From Bryum argenteum (Eukaryota; Streptophyta; Bryopsida; Bryales; Bryaceae): a DNA stretch of 64,000 nt. How positions within the stretch are numbered: the first letter of the stretch is position 1; every line of letters begins with the position of its first letter. Below the pieces are notes generated by a model that saw only the letters and a program-made list of their open reading frames with translations, ran no database searches and was not told where the DNA came from. This document shows positions 34,923 through 46,145 of the stretch, piece by piece. The position numbers and the translations under genes were made by a program. Location of the stretch: NCBI GenBank assembly GCA_037043015.1, contig CM073322.1, positions 5,095,601-5,159,600 of the forward strand, given 5' to 3'.

Positions 34923-35978
34923 CCGTGCATGCATGCATACCTCCCCCCGCGCCCCGGCCGCCGCTTGCAATCACATTGACTCAAGCTCAAGCTCATCAAC
35001 TACTCAATGAGCATTGATCACAATCTCGATCGATCGAGAGCAGGGGGAGGATTTCAGTGACAGTGGCGATATGTCCGAAGGGGAGTGGGGAGTTGTGGTC
35101 CGTTGGCAGGGCTCTTCAGCAACACCGTGAGAGTCTGCATGCTTGCTTTCATTCTGATGGCTACGTTAGAGCAGTCTTCATGTAGTTTTATATCAGTTTT
35201 CGGTCCTTTTTTGCTTCAGGCACCAATTGAACCATGAGCCTTTGTAATTTTAGTGACCTGGTTAGTGGGCTAGTGCTCCAGTTGTTGCAATGTACAAATA
35301 GACAGATTATCATCTTTCTTTATAGTTTGCCATAAGGAAACATTTGCCATTTCTCTTCATTTCTCAGGATGTTAACTGATCCATAACGACTTAAACCCAC
35401 AGTGGAAGCACTTAACAGAGTCAGCTGTGTAAGAATTGTGGTTTGAGAACACCCATTGAGTGCACTTCAGGTACGTAGGTGACCCAAACTCTACAGTTTA
35501 GAAAACCGTGAAAACTAAAGTTTAGAAAACCTTCAATTTTTGATATCTTTACTCTTATCCCATATCACAATTTTAGATGTACTTGCTCTTATCATATTCC
35601 ATTACTTTCTTAGCCTAGCATCATTCATAAGAACGTCTCATTGCTTCTAGAACAATGAGCCTATCGTGAGGAATTTGGGGATGTGATCTTGGATGAAAAA
35701 TTGTTGTCTATTGTCAAGTATCAGATCTGGGACATGTGCATTGCGTCTGCTTCAAAAAGGGGGTTCAATATCTTGTGTGGAGTCCATCTGTGCATCTCTT
35801 GCAGATTTTACTAGTGAAGTAGTAATTGAAAGCATCATACAATCGTGCTCTTCACATTGGTGCTAGAATACCGATCTCCATGAAGAAAAAACTCGACGAG
35901 ATTTCCACATAACGAGATTTCCACATGACAAGATTTCCACATTCTTGTAGAGGAAGATCTCCTAAATCTTAAGAATGA
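34923..35978. other. 3' flank of the BTB gene, no further gene
   Basis: The first few hundred bases are likely 3' untranslated region. A cgatcgatcgag palindrome sits near 35027. No other feature recognised. Confidence 0.35.
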
Positions 35979-35982
35979 TTAA

Positions 35983-36054
35983 CCCTTGAATGCCCAAGCA
36001 TGTTCCTCAGGCATGCTTTTAAGTGTATTTCTAGAGGGGCTGATCGTTTGAGGG
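35983..36054. mobile_element. 72-bp TTAA-bounded element, sharing a TTAA with its neighbour
   Basis: TTAA (35979-35982) is followed by CCCTTGAATGCCC, and at the other end CGTTTGAGGG is followed by TTAA (36055-36058). It is probably an internally deleted relative of the 361-bp element directly to its right. Confidence 0.6.
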
Positions 36055-36058
36055 TTAA

Positions 36059-36419
36059 CCCTTAAACGCCCATGGGTCTAAAACGGGCAGCCCAAAATTA
36101 GATCACAGTATCTTTTGAACTTGGGCATCATGAATAGTGCACTTTTTGAACTTGGGCACCATGAATGGACCAATCAATGACAGGCTTGCAACCTCCTACA
36201 AGGTTATGTACAACCCCAACCTACCTACCACAATCCTTTCAAACCATAAAATCATACATACAAATTGTGATTTGAATTGTAAAATTTCACTTTTTGAATG
36301 CATCATAAGACGGTGACCAGTTTGACATCAAAATATAAGTGAAAAGTTGATTACAGTGAGAGCTACAGGGAAGATTCTGTTGGAATCAAGCCCCTCGGGC
36401 TTGCTTGGGCGTTTAAGGG
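36059..36419. mobile_element. 361-bp MITE with TTAA target duplication
   Basis: TTAA at 36055-36058 and 36420-36423 flanks a perfect 14-bp inverted repeat, CCCTTAAACGCCCA. A diverged copy lies at 50674-51025. TTAA duplications with CCCT.. ends are the signature of piggyBac-type transposition, rarely considered in plants; the superfamily call is inference. No transposase is present. Confidence 0.7.
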
Positions 36420-37069
36420 TTAATAGATGCTTTCCATTTGCTCATGATTAATAGATGCTCTCCATGTGCTATACTTATTGATTGGTTGTTCTCAAGCTTC
36501 TCGCTAGAGGAATGAAGCTTCTTAGCAATATTGCATTTGAGATTCTTGTCATTCTTTTTGCTTCTTCATCATTAATTTGTGATATCAAAACAAGAATTAG
36601 TAAAAATTTTACGAAGCATACATGTGTTTAAGTGTTTAACAAAGGCCTCCCGCACGGCTAGTGTCTATTACAATCTCTCATTTTCTCAAAAGCAAGCTAA
36701 GCTCTTACAAGAGAACAAAAAGCATAGCAAATTGTTTCGTTTGTAAAAGCACACCAACCATTATTTAGTAATGGGCAAAGAATAATCAGACATTGATATG
36801 CATGAACTAGTAGAATATGTAAGTAGGAAATAGGTAGGTATGTAGGAGAAATTTGCTTGCAAGAACAAGTAGGTAGGAAAACTATTTAGTAGGTTCTTGA
36901 TGATTCCTCAAGTAGATTATATCAAGATTATATCTAGTGATTGGTGGACATAAGATGTTCTTATATTCAATCTTGCCACTCTAGTGGCTTAGTTATTTTC
37001 AAGAACGTGTCTTGTCTCACTGGTTATCTACAAAAGTTTGAGAACATTTCAAAGAATTACCCAAGCCAA

Positions 37070-38590
37070 AAAAACAAACAAGTTACATGTCAATGTTTCC
37101 GTACGCATGGGCTCAAGTGTCTAAGGAACAACTTTAAGCACTCATATCAAATTTGCAAGTGGAAGTGAACATTGTAATCAAAACAAAAAGCCGGGATAAT
37201 TGATGATTAATGGTGCATGTAGTATTTATAGTTTTTGAACGATATTATAAAAAAGAGGTGATTTTTTGCAATTATACTAATAAAACACTCCGATGTGATT
37301 CCAACTGCTTTTGCAGATTTTGATTGTTTTTAAGTACACATTCAAGGTTTAAACTTCTTTCAAAAATTGCCTCCAAATGGCATTTCAAAAAAAATTGTAT
37401 ATCATTGTCCAATATTGATTCAAATTTCTCCATAATGCTGATTTTTTGATTAGTTGAAAATTGCATGTGTACTCAAAAATGATCGGTTTAGAAAATTGTT
37501 AAGTGTGTTGTAATCACATCGGACTGTACCACAATACCGTGACAAAAAATCACTTATTTTTGGTGATAAAACTCTTAAGTTAGGATTCCTTTGTTGACTA
37601 CTTCCATTATTACTTCCACTTGTTTGAGTATGCATGCAATTTTGTAGCTCCAAACTTGCATTGCGGTTGCTCCATTCCAACATATACAGTGTAATGCATG
37701 TACGATACCCTCCAGATGAGTTACGAATTTAGCATTGAGAGACAGTTTTTCTATTAGCTTTCAACATTGCCTCTGCACTAAAAAATGATCTGATTTCAAA
37801 ATCGTAAAGTGCGTTGCAACCACAATGAAGACTACTACATCTTCAGTATAATTGTACACATTCATCAATGAAAAGGAATATAAATGATTACAAATAATGG
37901 TAACTCTTGTTTGTGCAGAAAGAAGTGTTATCATTCTTTGCTTCAATTTCAATGTTCATTCTAGCTTGAAAAATTTGACATAACTGTTTACAAGTTTGTT
38001 CTTTAGATACTATAGCTCATACTTGATGCATGATTTGTATCACTTTACCTTCATGCTACACTCTGAAGCAAGTTTTAAATAGTCTTGGTATTTGAGAATC
38101 TCCAACAGAGCTTGTAAAAGCCCTCCCCACACCTTTAGAATGTTGCTTTAGAAGTGAAGGGTGGTGCATGACAAATTGAGGGATAATTATCTCTCATGCA
38201 CAAGTTTTACTAAGCTCAAATGCATTCATTATTTTTGCCGATTTGAAGAGATGACTTAGCAATCTACTACAAATGCTATGCAATATCTTTTTAAAAATTG
38301 CTCCGCACCATAACACAAGAGGAAAAGATAGAGATCATGCATCACGAATTGGTTGTAGTATCTAAAGAACAAACTTGCAATCTCATTTCAAATTTGCAAG
38401 CTAGAATGAACATCAAAATTGAGGAAAAGAATGGTAACACTTGTTTGTACATAGTGTGTGAAGTAGTTGTAATCGTTTGTATTCCTTTCATTGATGCATG
38501 TGTACAATTGAATTGAAGATATAGAAGTCTTCATTGTGGTTGCGATGCAATTAACGGTTTTGGTTTTTGAGTGCGCAGGCAACGAGGAAA
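37070..38590. repeat. Diverged foldback-family sequences
   Basis: Bases 37075-37400 resemble the right arm of the foldback element at 24337-24646 (ctcaagt.tctaa.gaacaac, atcaa.tttgcaagtg.aa). Bases 37760-38010 and 38355-38580 are inverted to each other over about 230 bp (agtatctaaagaacaa, gcaagctagaatgaacat against complements). So at least one further, older foldback copy lies here. The open frames in it are not taken as genes. Confidence 0.55.
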
Positions 38591-38615
38591 AACTATCTAT
38601 GAAAAAACTGTCTTA

Positions 38616-39118
38616 GGGACGCTTTACATGGGGAGTCAAGGCCAACTGATCTCCAAGCCAATTCACTCACATTTTGAGCCCAATTGGCTCCATGGGCCAC
38701 TTGGAGAACACATTCAACAATTAATAAAGTGGGGGCCAATTCCCCCATGTGTAAAGCCCTTGGGACCGATTTCTAGAAGGAAAAACAAGGCCATGGGGCC
38801 AATTCGTATTAATAGCTACATTCCATGCTTTCGATTTGTTCACATCAAAGTATTTTAGTGAGATGATATTTTTTGATTGAAATCAAGAGACGGCCTCTAG
38901 GCCATAAATTGGCCTTCCAGTCTTGTATCTCCCAACTTTTGGAGCACGGGCCGTGTCATAACTTGTCCCCCACCCATTATAATATAATTTCAGAAAATTG
39001 GCCTTGACTCCCTATGTAAAGCCCTTCGGGCCAATTCCAAGAATTGGACCAATCACAAGAGAGGATTTGACCATAAATTGGCCCCATCAATGGCTTGGCC
39101 CCTCGTATAAAGCGACCC
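38616..39118. mobile_element. 503-bp MITE with TTA target duplication
   Basis: TTA at 38613-38615 and 39119-39121 flanks ends GGGACGCTTTACATGGGG and, complemented from the right, GGGTCGCTTTATACGAGG. The interior is full of ttggcc/ggccaa. A relative lies at 55094-55580. A 3-bp TTA duplication and G-rich ends fit the Tourist/Harbinger type, but the ends differ from those of the Harbinger element at 6676-12296, so that one is not its obvious source. Confidence 0.75.
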
Positions 39119-39173
39119 TTACAATGCTGAATTCGTAAATCATCTGGAGGGTACTGTACAGTACGCGGTTCCA

Positions 39174-39571
39174 TGAGGCACCACAAGCCTTGGCTTGGTG
39201 GTTAGGGCTTAGGCCCCCAATGAGGAGGTCGTAGGTTCTATTCCCCATGCCAGCGTGGTGCTCACCACTATAGTCCACCCAACTATTGTGGGGGGTCTTT
39301 GGACTTTGTTGTATGGGTACCTCAAAGCCCTTTGGGGGATACTATGTCAAGTATCTTGAAGGCACTAGTAACTAGGCTAGAAACTAGCGTAGTTATAGTG
39401 TCCACGCTCGAGAGGGGGAAGTAGTATTGTTCCAATTTCCCCTTGTCCGGTGGCCATCGGGATATTAGCATTATGAACGGACACTTCATTCACGCCGGCC
39501 TCTTAGAAAAGGACCGGAGTTTCTATCTATCGATCCATCGATCCATCGATCCATCCATCCATCCATCCATC
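39174..39571 (+). mobile_element. Full-length tRNA-derived SINE, best copy
   Basis: It is flanked by CGGTTCCA at 39166-39173 and 39572-39579. Near its 5' end it has a box A (TGGCTTGGTGG, 39191-39201) and box B (GGTTCTATTCC, 39234-39244), the internal pol III promoter of a tRNA. The unrelated body runs to a tail of (ATCG/ATCC)n repeats. About 398 bp. Known: SINEs borrow LINE enzymes; no LINE is seen in this window. Other copies: 26583-26952, 23365-23705 and fragments at 15507, 21648, 30620 and 57103. Confidence 0.9.
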
Positions 39572-41100
39572 CGGTTCCAATTCGAGATAGGGTACCTTCA
39601 GGAGCATTCTGTGTTGCGAGCCGTTTCAGTAAGAGGAATTTGGGAAGCGCCGTTCATCCTGCAACAACGCCATCGCAGAGTGGAGGTATCTGCAAGAAGT
39701 GAGTGAAGCATGAGTCATAATGCCCTAGCTGAGATACGTCGGGCGTGGCAATACGTATGTTCATCTGTTCAGTATTTTATACTAGTTAGCACTTAATTGA
39801 ATGCGCTTTGCGCGCCGCGCGCGCAATCAACACAGTGGTCAAAGTCTGTACTCTATCTAATTCTGGCTCCATGACTCAAGCGTCTGTTCTAGATCATTAC
39901 ATTAATTGGTAAAAAGGAAAAACGTCTGTTCGATTTCCATCGAATATGTGCTCTCCACAGGTCTCGTGCAAAAGTAACCGAAAGGAGTCTAAAAGTGACA
40001 TTAGTTGCTTCGAAATAACAATTTATACTACAATTTACAGGTTTAAGTATTCACAGCATCCACAATAAGTATGTACTATCTTAGTTGGTATCACTATTTT
40101 CAGACAAGATCAACTTTGACTTCGGGTTGATTTTAAATGGAAGACTACTCACATTAGTCAAAAAGAATTCCTCAATTTACCCCCTCAGTTTTCGTACCAT
40201 CTAAATTCTCGTATATACCTTGTTCTCTCGGTTTAGGGTCATCCTACCTTTTTTACAGCAAGCTTCCTTAGAGCGGTGTTACAACTGAGGTTGCTGGGCT
40301 TTCGTTGCTTTTCGTTGACAATTTTGTGAAAATTGCTGAAGTCCCGGAAATGCTCCGGTTTCACATGCGCATCTCTCCTCTGACAGGTTTTATATCACCT
40401 TCTTCATTACATTCAGGATTTCTGCAAAAGGTGGTGAAGAGAGCGCACGTTTGCCAAAAGTGTCCTGAATGTCTGTACATGCGTTACCATCAAGAAACGT
40501 AGATGAACGAGACAGAGTTCAAGCCGAGACCGAGAGAGTAGAAACCCTCGGTCTGGTCTCTGGCACAGACACTTGGTTCCTCGGAAGTCTTGACATCTGA
40601 AAACTGGGTCACGAAGAATGTTCCTGCACTTTCAATTCGAAGATCATCGGGCATCGGCGTTCATTTCGTTCACGGACACTGTTCGCAGCTACCCTAAGGA
40701 GTGTCTCTCGTAGGTCGAGTTCTGGTGAGGACAACTCGCAGACTTTGAGGAATGTGTGCTATTCAAGAGAATGCAAGTTGTTTCTGCAACCCTTTGAAAT
40801 CAGTTTGATCCAATTTTAGGTTCCTTCTGTTCTTTTCTCACACAAGCTAGTACACTAGAACACTGCTCTGGTCGTGTGTGAATCACATTCTCCTTTGAAA
40901 TTGACAGACATGTACTTCTCTGCAGTTCTGAATGTGGATCGATTCTGTGAAAGTAGAGCCTGTGAGCATGCGTAATGAAACTCTGCTTGATGTGACTAGC
41001 CAGTGTATTCGACAAAGGGACAGGTTCTTAGAATTGGTCGGCCAGAAGTGAGCTCGCGGAACGAACTCTACGCAAGCGAGAGTCTGCAGCGTATACGGAT
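39572..41100. other. Unassigned DNA upstream of the TNL gene
   Basis: No gene recognised. An alternating GC stretch (gcgcgccgcgcgcgc) sits near 39813. An agaccgag/ctcggtct hairpin lies near 40528-40560. The composition is GC-richer than the flanking repeats, as at 3-6 kb. Confidence 0.3.
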
Positions 41101-41122
41101 CTGTTAATGAGGTGAGCAAGTG

Positions 41123-41130
41123 GATATAAA
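41123..41130 (+). promoter_or_regulatory. Possible TATA box for the TNL gene
   Basis: gatataaa lies about 500 bp before the start codon. A ctttgtagg acceptor-like site at 41600-41608 suggests a 5' untranslated intron between. It is uncertain. Confidence 0.2.
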
Positions 41131-41623
41131 CCTCCCCTTTTCTTATCCACTTCCGTCCATGCGAAAAAGAGAATTGCAATTTGCCATGGTCATCCATATG
41201 TTACGAATGAGGTCTGGTATATCTGAATGTTACGATGTTTTGCAGAGATGTTGAGCATGGCAAGCGGACAGGCCAATATCAATGTACATAGGTCAGTTCT
41301 TCAATTCTGTACCCCTTTCAGGTTGCTGCATGTTTTGTGTTACCATTGGATAAGAAACACGGATGAGCCCACGAGGTGTATGTAAAGTACTAGATTAAGG
41401 TTCTGGAGACTTTCAGAACTGGACAGAAGAAGCTAGAGCAATTCTTAAAGCTGAGCCCCTAGATCTCAGTGTCTACACCCTTAGAAATCTGAATCCTTCT
41501 CTCCCTTAGATTTGGGTGAAGATCCTGAAATGCTGGAATTGAAGCTCTCCTTGTGCATTTATTTGAATGTCGGTAGATGCACTTTGATATGTGAGTGTGC
41601 TTTGTAGGGATGCTGGTGTCCCT

Positions 41624-44600
41624 ATGGCTCTGGAACCAAAGCACAAGATCTTCCTCAGCCACAGTGGGGCACAAAAACCATTTGTGGAGGAGTTGTGCAA
41701 GGGATTTGAAAGACGTCAGCGGTATCCCTTTTTCGACGTAGAAAGTCTCATAGTAGGGGAAAATTTTCCAGAACGCATTTTTCTTGCAATTCAACAATGT
41801 TATGTTGGGGTGGTTATTTTGTCCGAAGATTTTGTTACCACGAAATGGCCAATGATGGAGTTGGTGGCCATGGTGGAGGAAGATAAAAAGAGGGAGAACT
41901 TTACACTCGTTCCAGTATTTCTTCACATTTCCCCTGAAGATTTGAGTGATGCTGAAAGTCTAAAGAAATGGCGAGGAATATGGAATCTTCTAGCTCTGGA
42001 GAATCCAGGGAGAATAGAAGTGTGCAATTGCGAGGCTGCCCTAAAGTACTTGCGAAGATTAAATGGTCTGGTCAGGGGAGGGTCGAAGGAACCTAATTTC
42101 ATGACATCAGTCATCGATAGTATCTGTAAAATAGTGCGTCCGGAAGTGCAGTTGGAAGATTCTCATATTCAAGGCAAGTTCCGGTTATGTAAGGTAAGTA
42201 GAAACGACCATGTAATCTTTCAAGTTCTTATCAGTGAAATCATTAGTGACATGAAATCATTAGTGACATGAACTTTCGAGCTTATGAACGTTGAGACTTA
42301 CCCAAAGAATGCGTTTTCAAGGATGTTCAAATGAAGTGAAGTTTTGAGATGTATTTGGTGAGTTGTATCATGATAGCTGAGTTGCTCTTCTTTTATCATA
42401 ATAAATTTCTGACTTTGCTTCCATATCTTGATTTTAGGTGATGCAAGATCGGTTTGACTTGCAAATGGCAAGGAGCAAAAATTCCATTTGTATAGTAGGA
42501 TTGTATGGCGATGGTGGTATGGGGAAAACCACCCTATGCACGGCTCTGTGCAATAATCTGAGCACACGGTTTCGAGGAAGAGTATGTCATGCAGAAATGG
42601 GAAAGAATTGGGAAATGGGAAAAACCCCTGAGAGAGAGTTGCTGCAACACGTATTGGAGAGGCTTTCTGATACCAATCGGAAGTACTTGAAGAGATTTGA
42701 GCAAACAGAGGTATGATCAATATCAACGATGTCTAGTTTAATTGTTGATCATTTCAAGTAGAGACCATTGTTCAAATTCATATCTTGACATTGGGAATGT
42801 TTTTGGGGATTGTAGTTGCAAAACGGATTGAAAGAAGGAAAATTTATAAGAGAAAATCCGATATTCTTAGCTCTTGACAACATGTTGGACACCCCTGCAT
42901 CAATTCAAGAAGCAGAGGTCTACCTTTCAGCAAGACTTCCATCTGGAAGCATTGTGTTGATCACAACACGATACAAAGAAGCATTGTCCCGTCTTCGACC
43001 ACATATAGATGTGGATAACTGCATAGAAATGCCGACATTGGAGGAAAATGAAGCAAGATCTTTATTTGTTGCATCAGCTAAAGGAGTTAATGAAGATGAT
43101 GACCAGCTTATCGAACGTTGTTTGAGAAAATGTTACTTCAAAAATAGTGATTCAAGTTATCATTACAATCCTTTAGTATTAGATGTTCTGGCAAGGGAGT
43201 TAGAGGGGTTGGATGATCCAACGGAATGGAAACCAACATTAGATGCAGATGATGATGTATTCAACCAATCCCAAGAAAGAAACCACCACCCTGTTTTCTT
43301 TAGATTTAGAAGTAGTTACGATAGATTGATCCCTGAAGATCAGCTCTTGTTTATGGACGTTGCACTCTTTTTGCCTTTGGAATCATATTCAAAACATATA
43401 ACATTATTACGATGGCTTGCCATGGTGCATGGCAACACTTCCAATGCAAAGGTCCTGAGAGGGGTGAGTACCAACTACTTATGCTTTGCTTTGTCATTCT
43501 TTTGACAGTTGAAGATTGAACTTCGTGATTGTCATAATCCTGTTAGTATAGTATAATGACAACTCATTGAGTAGGGTCTTGGTGAAGGAGAGTAAAAGAT
43601 GTGGTAATGGTATGTGATGCAGTTGAAGAGGTTGAGGAAGAAAGCTTTGTTGCAAAGCTTTGATGATGATGTATTGAGCCAGAGAAGCATTCACATGCAT
43701 GACTTGTGGCGTGAGTTCAGCAAGGCGGAGACAAAATCCGGGAAGATGAGAAACCGGCAATGGGTGTACGAGACAGGGGCATGTAGTGATAGTAGTCCAT
43801 CGCAAAAGATTCCGTCAGGCAATTGTTGGGAGACTGTGGAGCGGATGGCTTTTTTGGAAGTCCCTGGGAGTGATTTGCACAGGGTGCATTTTGAATACTT
43901 CTCCAATGTGACGGCATTGAAGATCTTAGTGCATGCAGAGGAAGTTGATTTCATGCTTGATTTAAGAAGACTTGTCCGTGTAAGGAGTTTGGAAATATGG
44001 GGCTCGCGCTTGCGTTCGATGACTATTCAAGGTCTTCCACGTGACCTTACCTTTCTGAGCTTAAAGACGGACGAGACTCACAACCTTGGGACTTGCAACT
44101 GGGATTTGGTTGAGACCTACAGTCTACGAAGGGTGAAGTGCTTGCAATTGGAGGGGTGTACGCCTGTCAAGATGCAGCATATAGAAGCGATGAGTTCATT
44201 GCACGAGGCCTACTTCAATGTTTGTCCGGAGCTGGTCATGGTCGAAGGGATGTGGTGGGATATGCGAGTTTTAAGTTTTTCTCATTGCCAAGAGTTGCGG
44301 AGCTGCCCTCATTTGGGTCAATCGAAACAGTTGGAGGAGCTTTATATTATCCAGTGTGCTAAGTATGAGAGCTCGCTCGATCTCACGGGACTTATAAAGC
44401 TACGGATCTTGGATCTCACTGCCAGCGAGTCGATCAAGGAGTTGTTAGGTCTTAGTGAGTTAGTAGCTCTAGAGGTGTTTAATGCCGATGGATTGGAGAT
44501 GCTGCCTGATCTATCCAAGCTAACAAAGCTTCGAGAATTAAACTTATCGGGTTGCCAGTCGATCAAGGAGGTGAAGGGGTTTGACAGCTTGACTTCTTTA

Positions 44601-46145
44601 CAGGAAGTGATCGCGGACTTTCGACGGGTAGCAGACAAGCCCACTTTCGGGCAGCTGACCAAGCTGGAGGTAGTGAATATTCTGGGGTGGAGTGTCGCGG
44701 GAATTAAGGCACTATCCAACATGACATTGATAAAGGAGCTTACACTTCATCATTGCACCGGTGTTGACGAGCTGCCTGATTTAAGCAGGCTGGCTACCCT
44801 ACATATGTTGAGCATAAAGAATTGCGGATTCAAAGATGTCTCTGAGCTTTGCAACTTGAGCGTACTAGAATCTCTTCATATATTTAAGTGCAATCAGTTG
44901 GAAAAGTTGCCCTACTTCCAGAGACTTACAAGGCTGAAATCACTTGAGGTTTCGAATTGTTCCGGCCTGAGACGTTGGGATTGCCCCCTAGAGCAAGAAG
45001 AAGTTGAAGGGAGCTTGGAGAATGTCGGCATGATGCCAGAAACTCAAGCAGAAACACTTCATCTCTGGAATCGTGAACTAGCAAATTTGATGAGCGTTGG
45101 ATCCTCAATGTTGCTGGAGGGATTGGAGCTTGATAGTTTACCAATAACGCAGCTTCCGGATTTGAGCAGCTTCCCTCGATTGACGACCCTAAGAGTGACG
45201 AAGTGTGAGAGCTTAGTAGGGTTGACCTGTCGTGGGCTCTTGATTGCTTTATCAGAACTTGCGATCAATGAATGCCGCAGTTTGGAGTGGTTGCCTGATT
45301 TGCAGAAACTAGCAAGGCTGAAATCCCTGAAGCTTATGGATTGTCCCCAGCTCCGATGTTTGGGTACCAAAATGAAAGATGATGTGGGTGTGCTATCGGA
45401 TGTTCCGAATTCTGTTGTGGTGACGGACTTGGAAACTGTGTTGCTTCGAAATTGTGGACTCGACAATTTGACAAGCATGACATCGTGCTCGCAACTCGAG
45501 GAATTGGAGATTGAGGCTTTACCGATATCGGAGCTTCCAGAATTTTGCGGTAACTTCAAGAAATTGCGGAGCCTGAAGCTTCATAACTGCAAGGAGTTGG
45601 CTATGTTGAGCAGCAGTGGGCCATTGACGGCACTCACAAGCCTTGAAGTCACAGCCTGCAACACCCTAACAGCATTGCCAGAGTTGACAATGTTTCAAGC
45701 ATTAACATCACTTAATCTTGAAGGATGCAACGAGTTGAAAACGTTGAGATGCAGTTCACCACTGACTGCACTGCGATCACTTGACTTGAGAGGGTGCACT
45801 AGTTTGAATATTGAGCAACCTCGAGAGGTATTTCCGAATTGTATGGTTGTTTATGAGGAGAAGAAGGAGGAGGAGTATGAGTGGGCCGATTTGGATATTT
45901 GGTCCGATGACAGTAGTGATAATGATAACTCTGAGCTCTTGAGATCTCATGAGGAGGTGGAGGATGAGCTAAGGAGGAGTTCGCCATCTCAGCTCATGAG
46001 ATCTCATGAGGAGGTGGAGGATGAGCTAAGGAGGAGTTCGCTATCTCAGCTCCTGAGATCTCATGTAGTTATCCTGAGTTTTGTAGTTGTATTGATTGGA
46101 ATTGCAAATTTCACTTGGAAGAGGACGAAGCGTAGCACAGGCTAA
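41624..46145 (+). CDS. TIR-NBS-LRR immune receptor with C-terminal membrane segment
   Basis: Exons: 41624-42193 (TIR), 42438-42710 (P-loop), 42816-43463 (rest of NB-ARC), 43623-46145 (MHD, LRR, tail). All three introns are phase 0 with GT-AG borders. The product is 1337 residues. TIR: KIFLSHSGAQKPFVEELC near residue 8. P-loop GDGGMGKTT at 214-222. Kinase 2 is IFLALDN (297-303), with Asn where most NLRs have a second Asp. The GLPL site is altered to YNPLVLDVLA. MHD is intact (522-524). LRRs run from about 570 to 1260 with LxxLxLxxCxxL spacing. Then come an acidic stretch (KKEEEYEWADLDIWSDD), two copies of a 19-residue repeat, a hydrophobic helix (about 1312-1329, VVILSFVVVLIGIANFTW) and a basic end. 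Known: TNLs sense pathogen effectors and trigger cell death through TIR NADase signalling. Membrane anchoring at the C-terminus is inferred. Confidence 0.9.
45934..46085 (+). repeat. 57-bp tandem repeat in the TNL gene, 2.4 units
   Basis: The units start agctc at 45934, 45991 and 46048 and encode RSHEEVEDELRRSS-type acidic segments (19 residues each). The two full units are almost identical at the base level, so the duplication is recent. They lie between the LRR region and the membrane helix. Confidence 0.9.

Noticed and set aside
39191-39244. A true tRNA gene
   Set aside because: Box A and B are present, but the segment does not fold into a full cloverleaf by eye and continues into the SINE body with target duplications; it is a tRNA-derived repeat.
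42298-42726. 142-codon frame on the opposite strand of the TNL gene
   Set aside because: It is a shadow of the P-loop exon and its intron; the + strand carries the conserved NB-ARC motifs.
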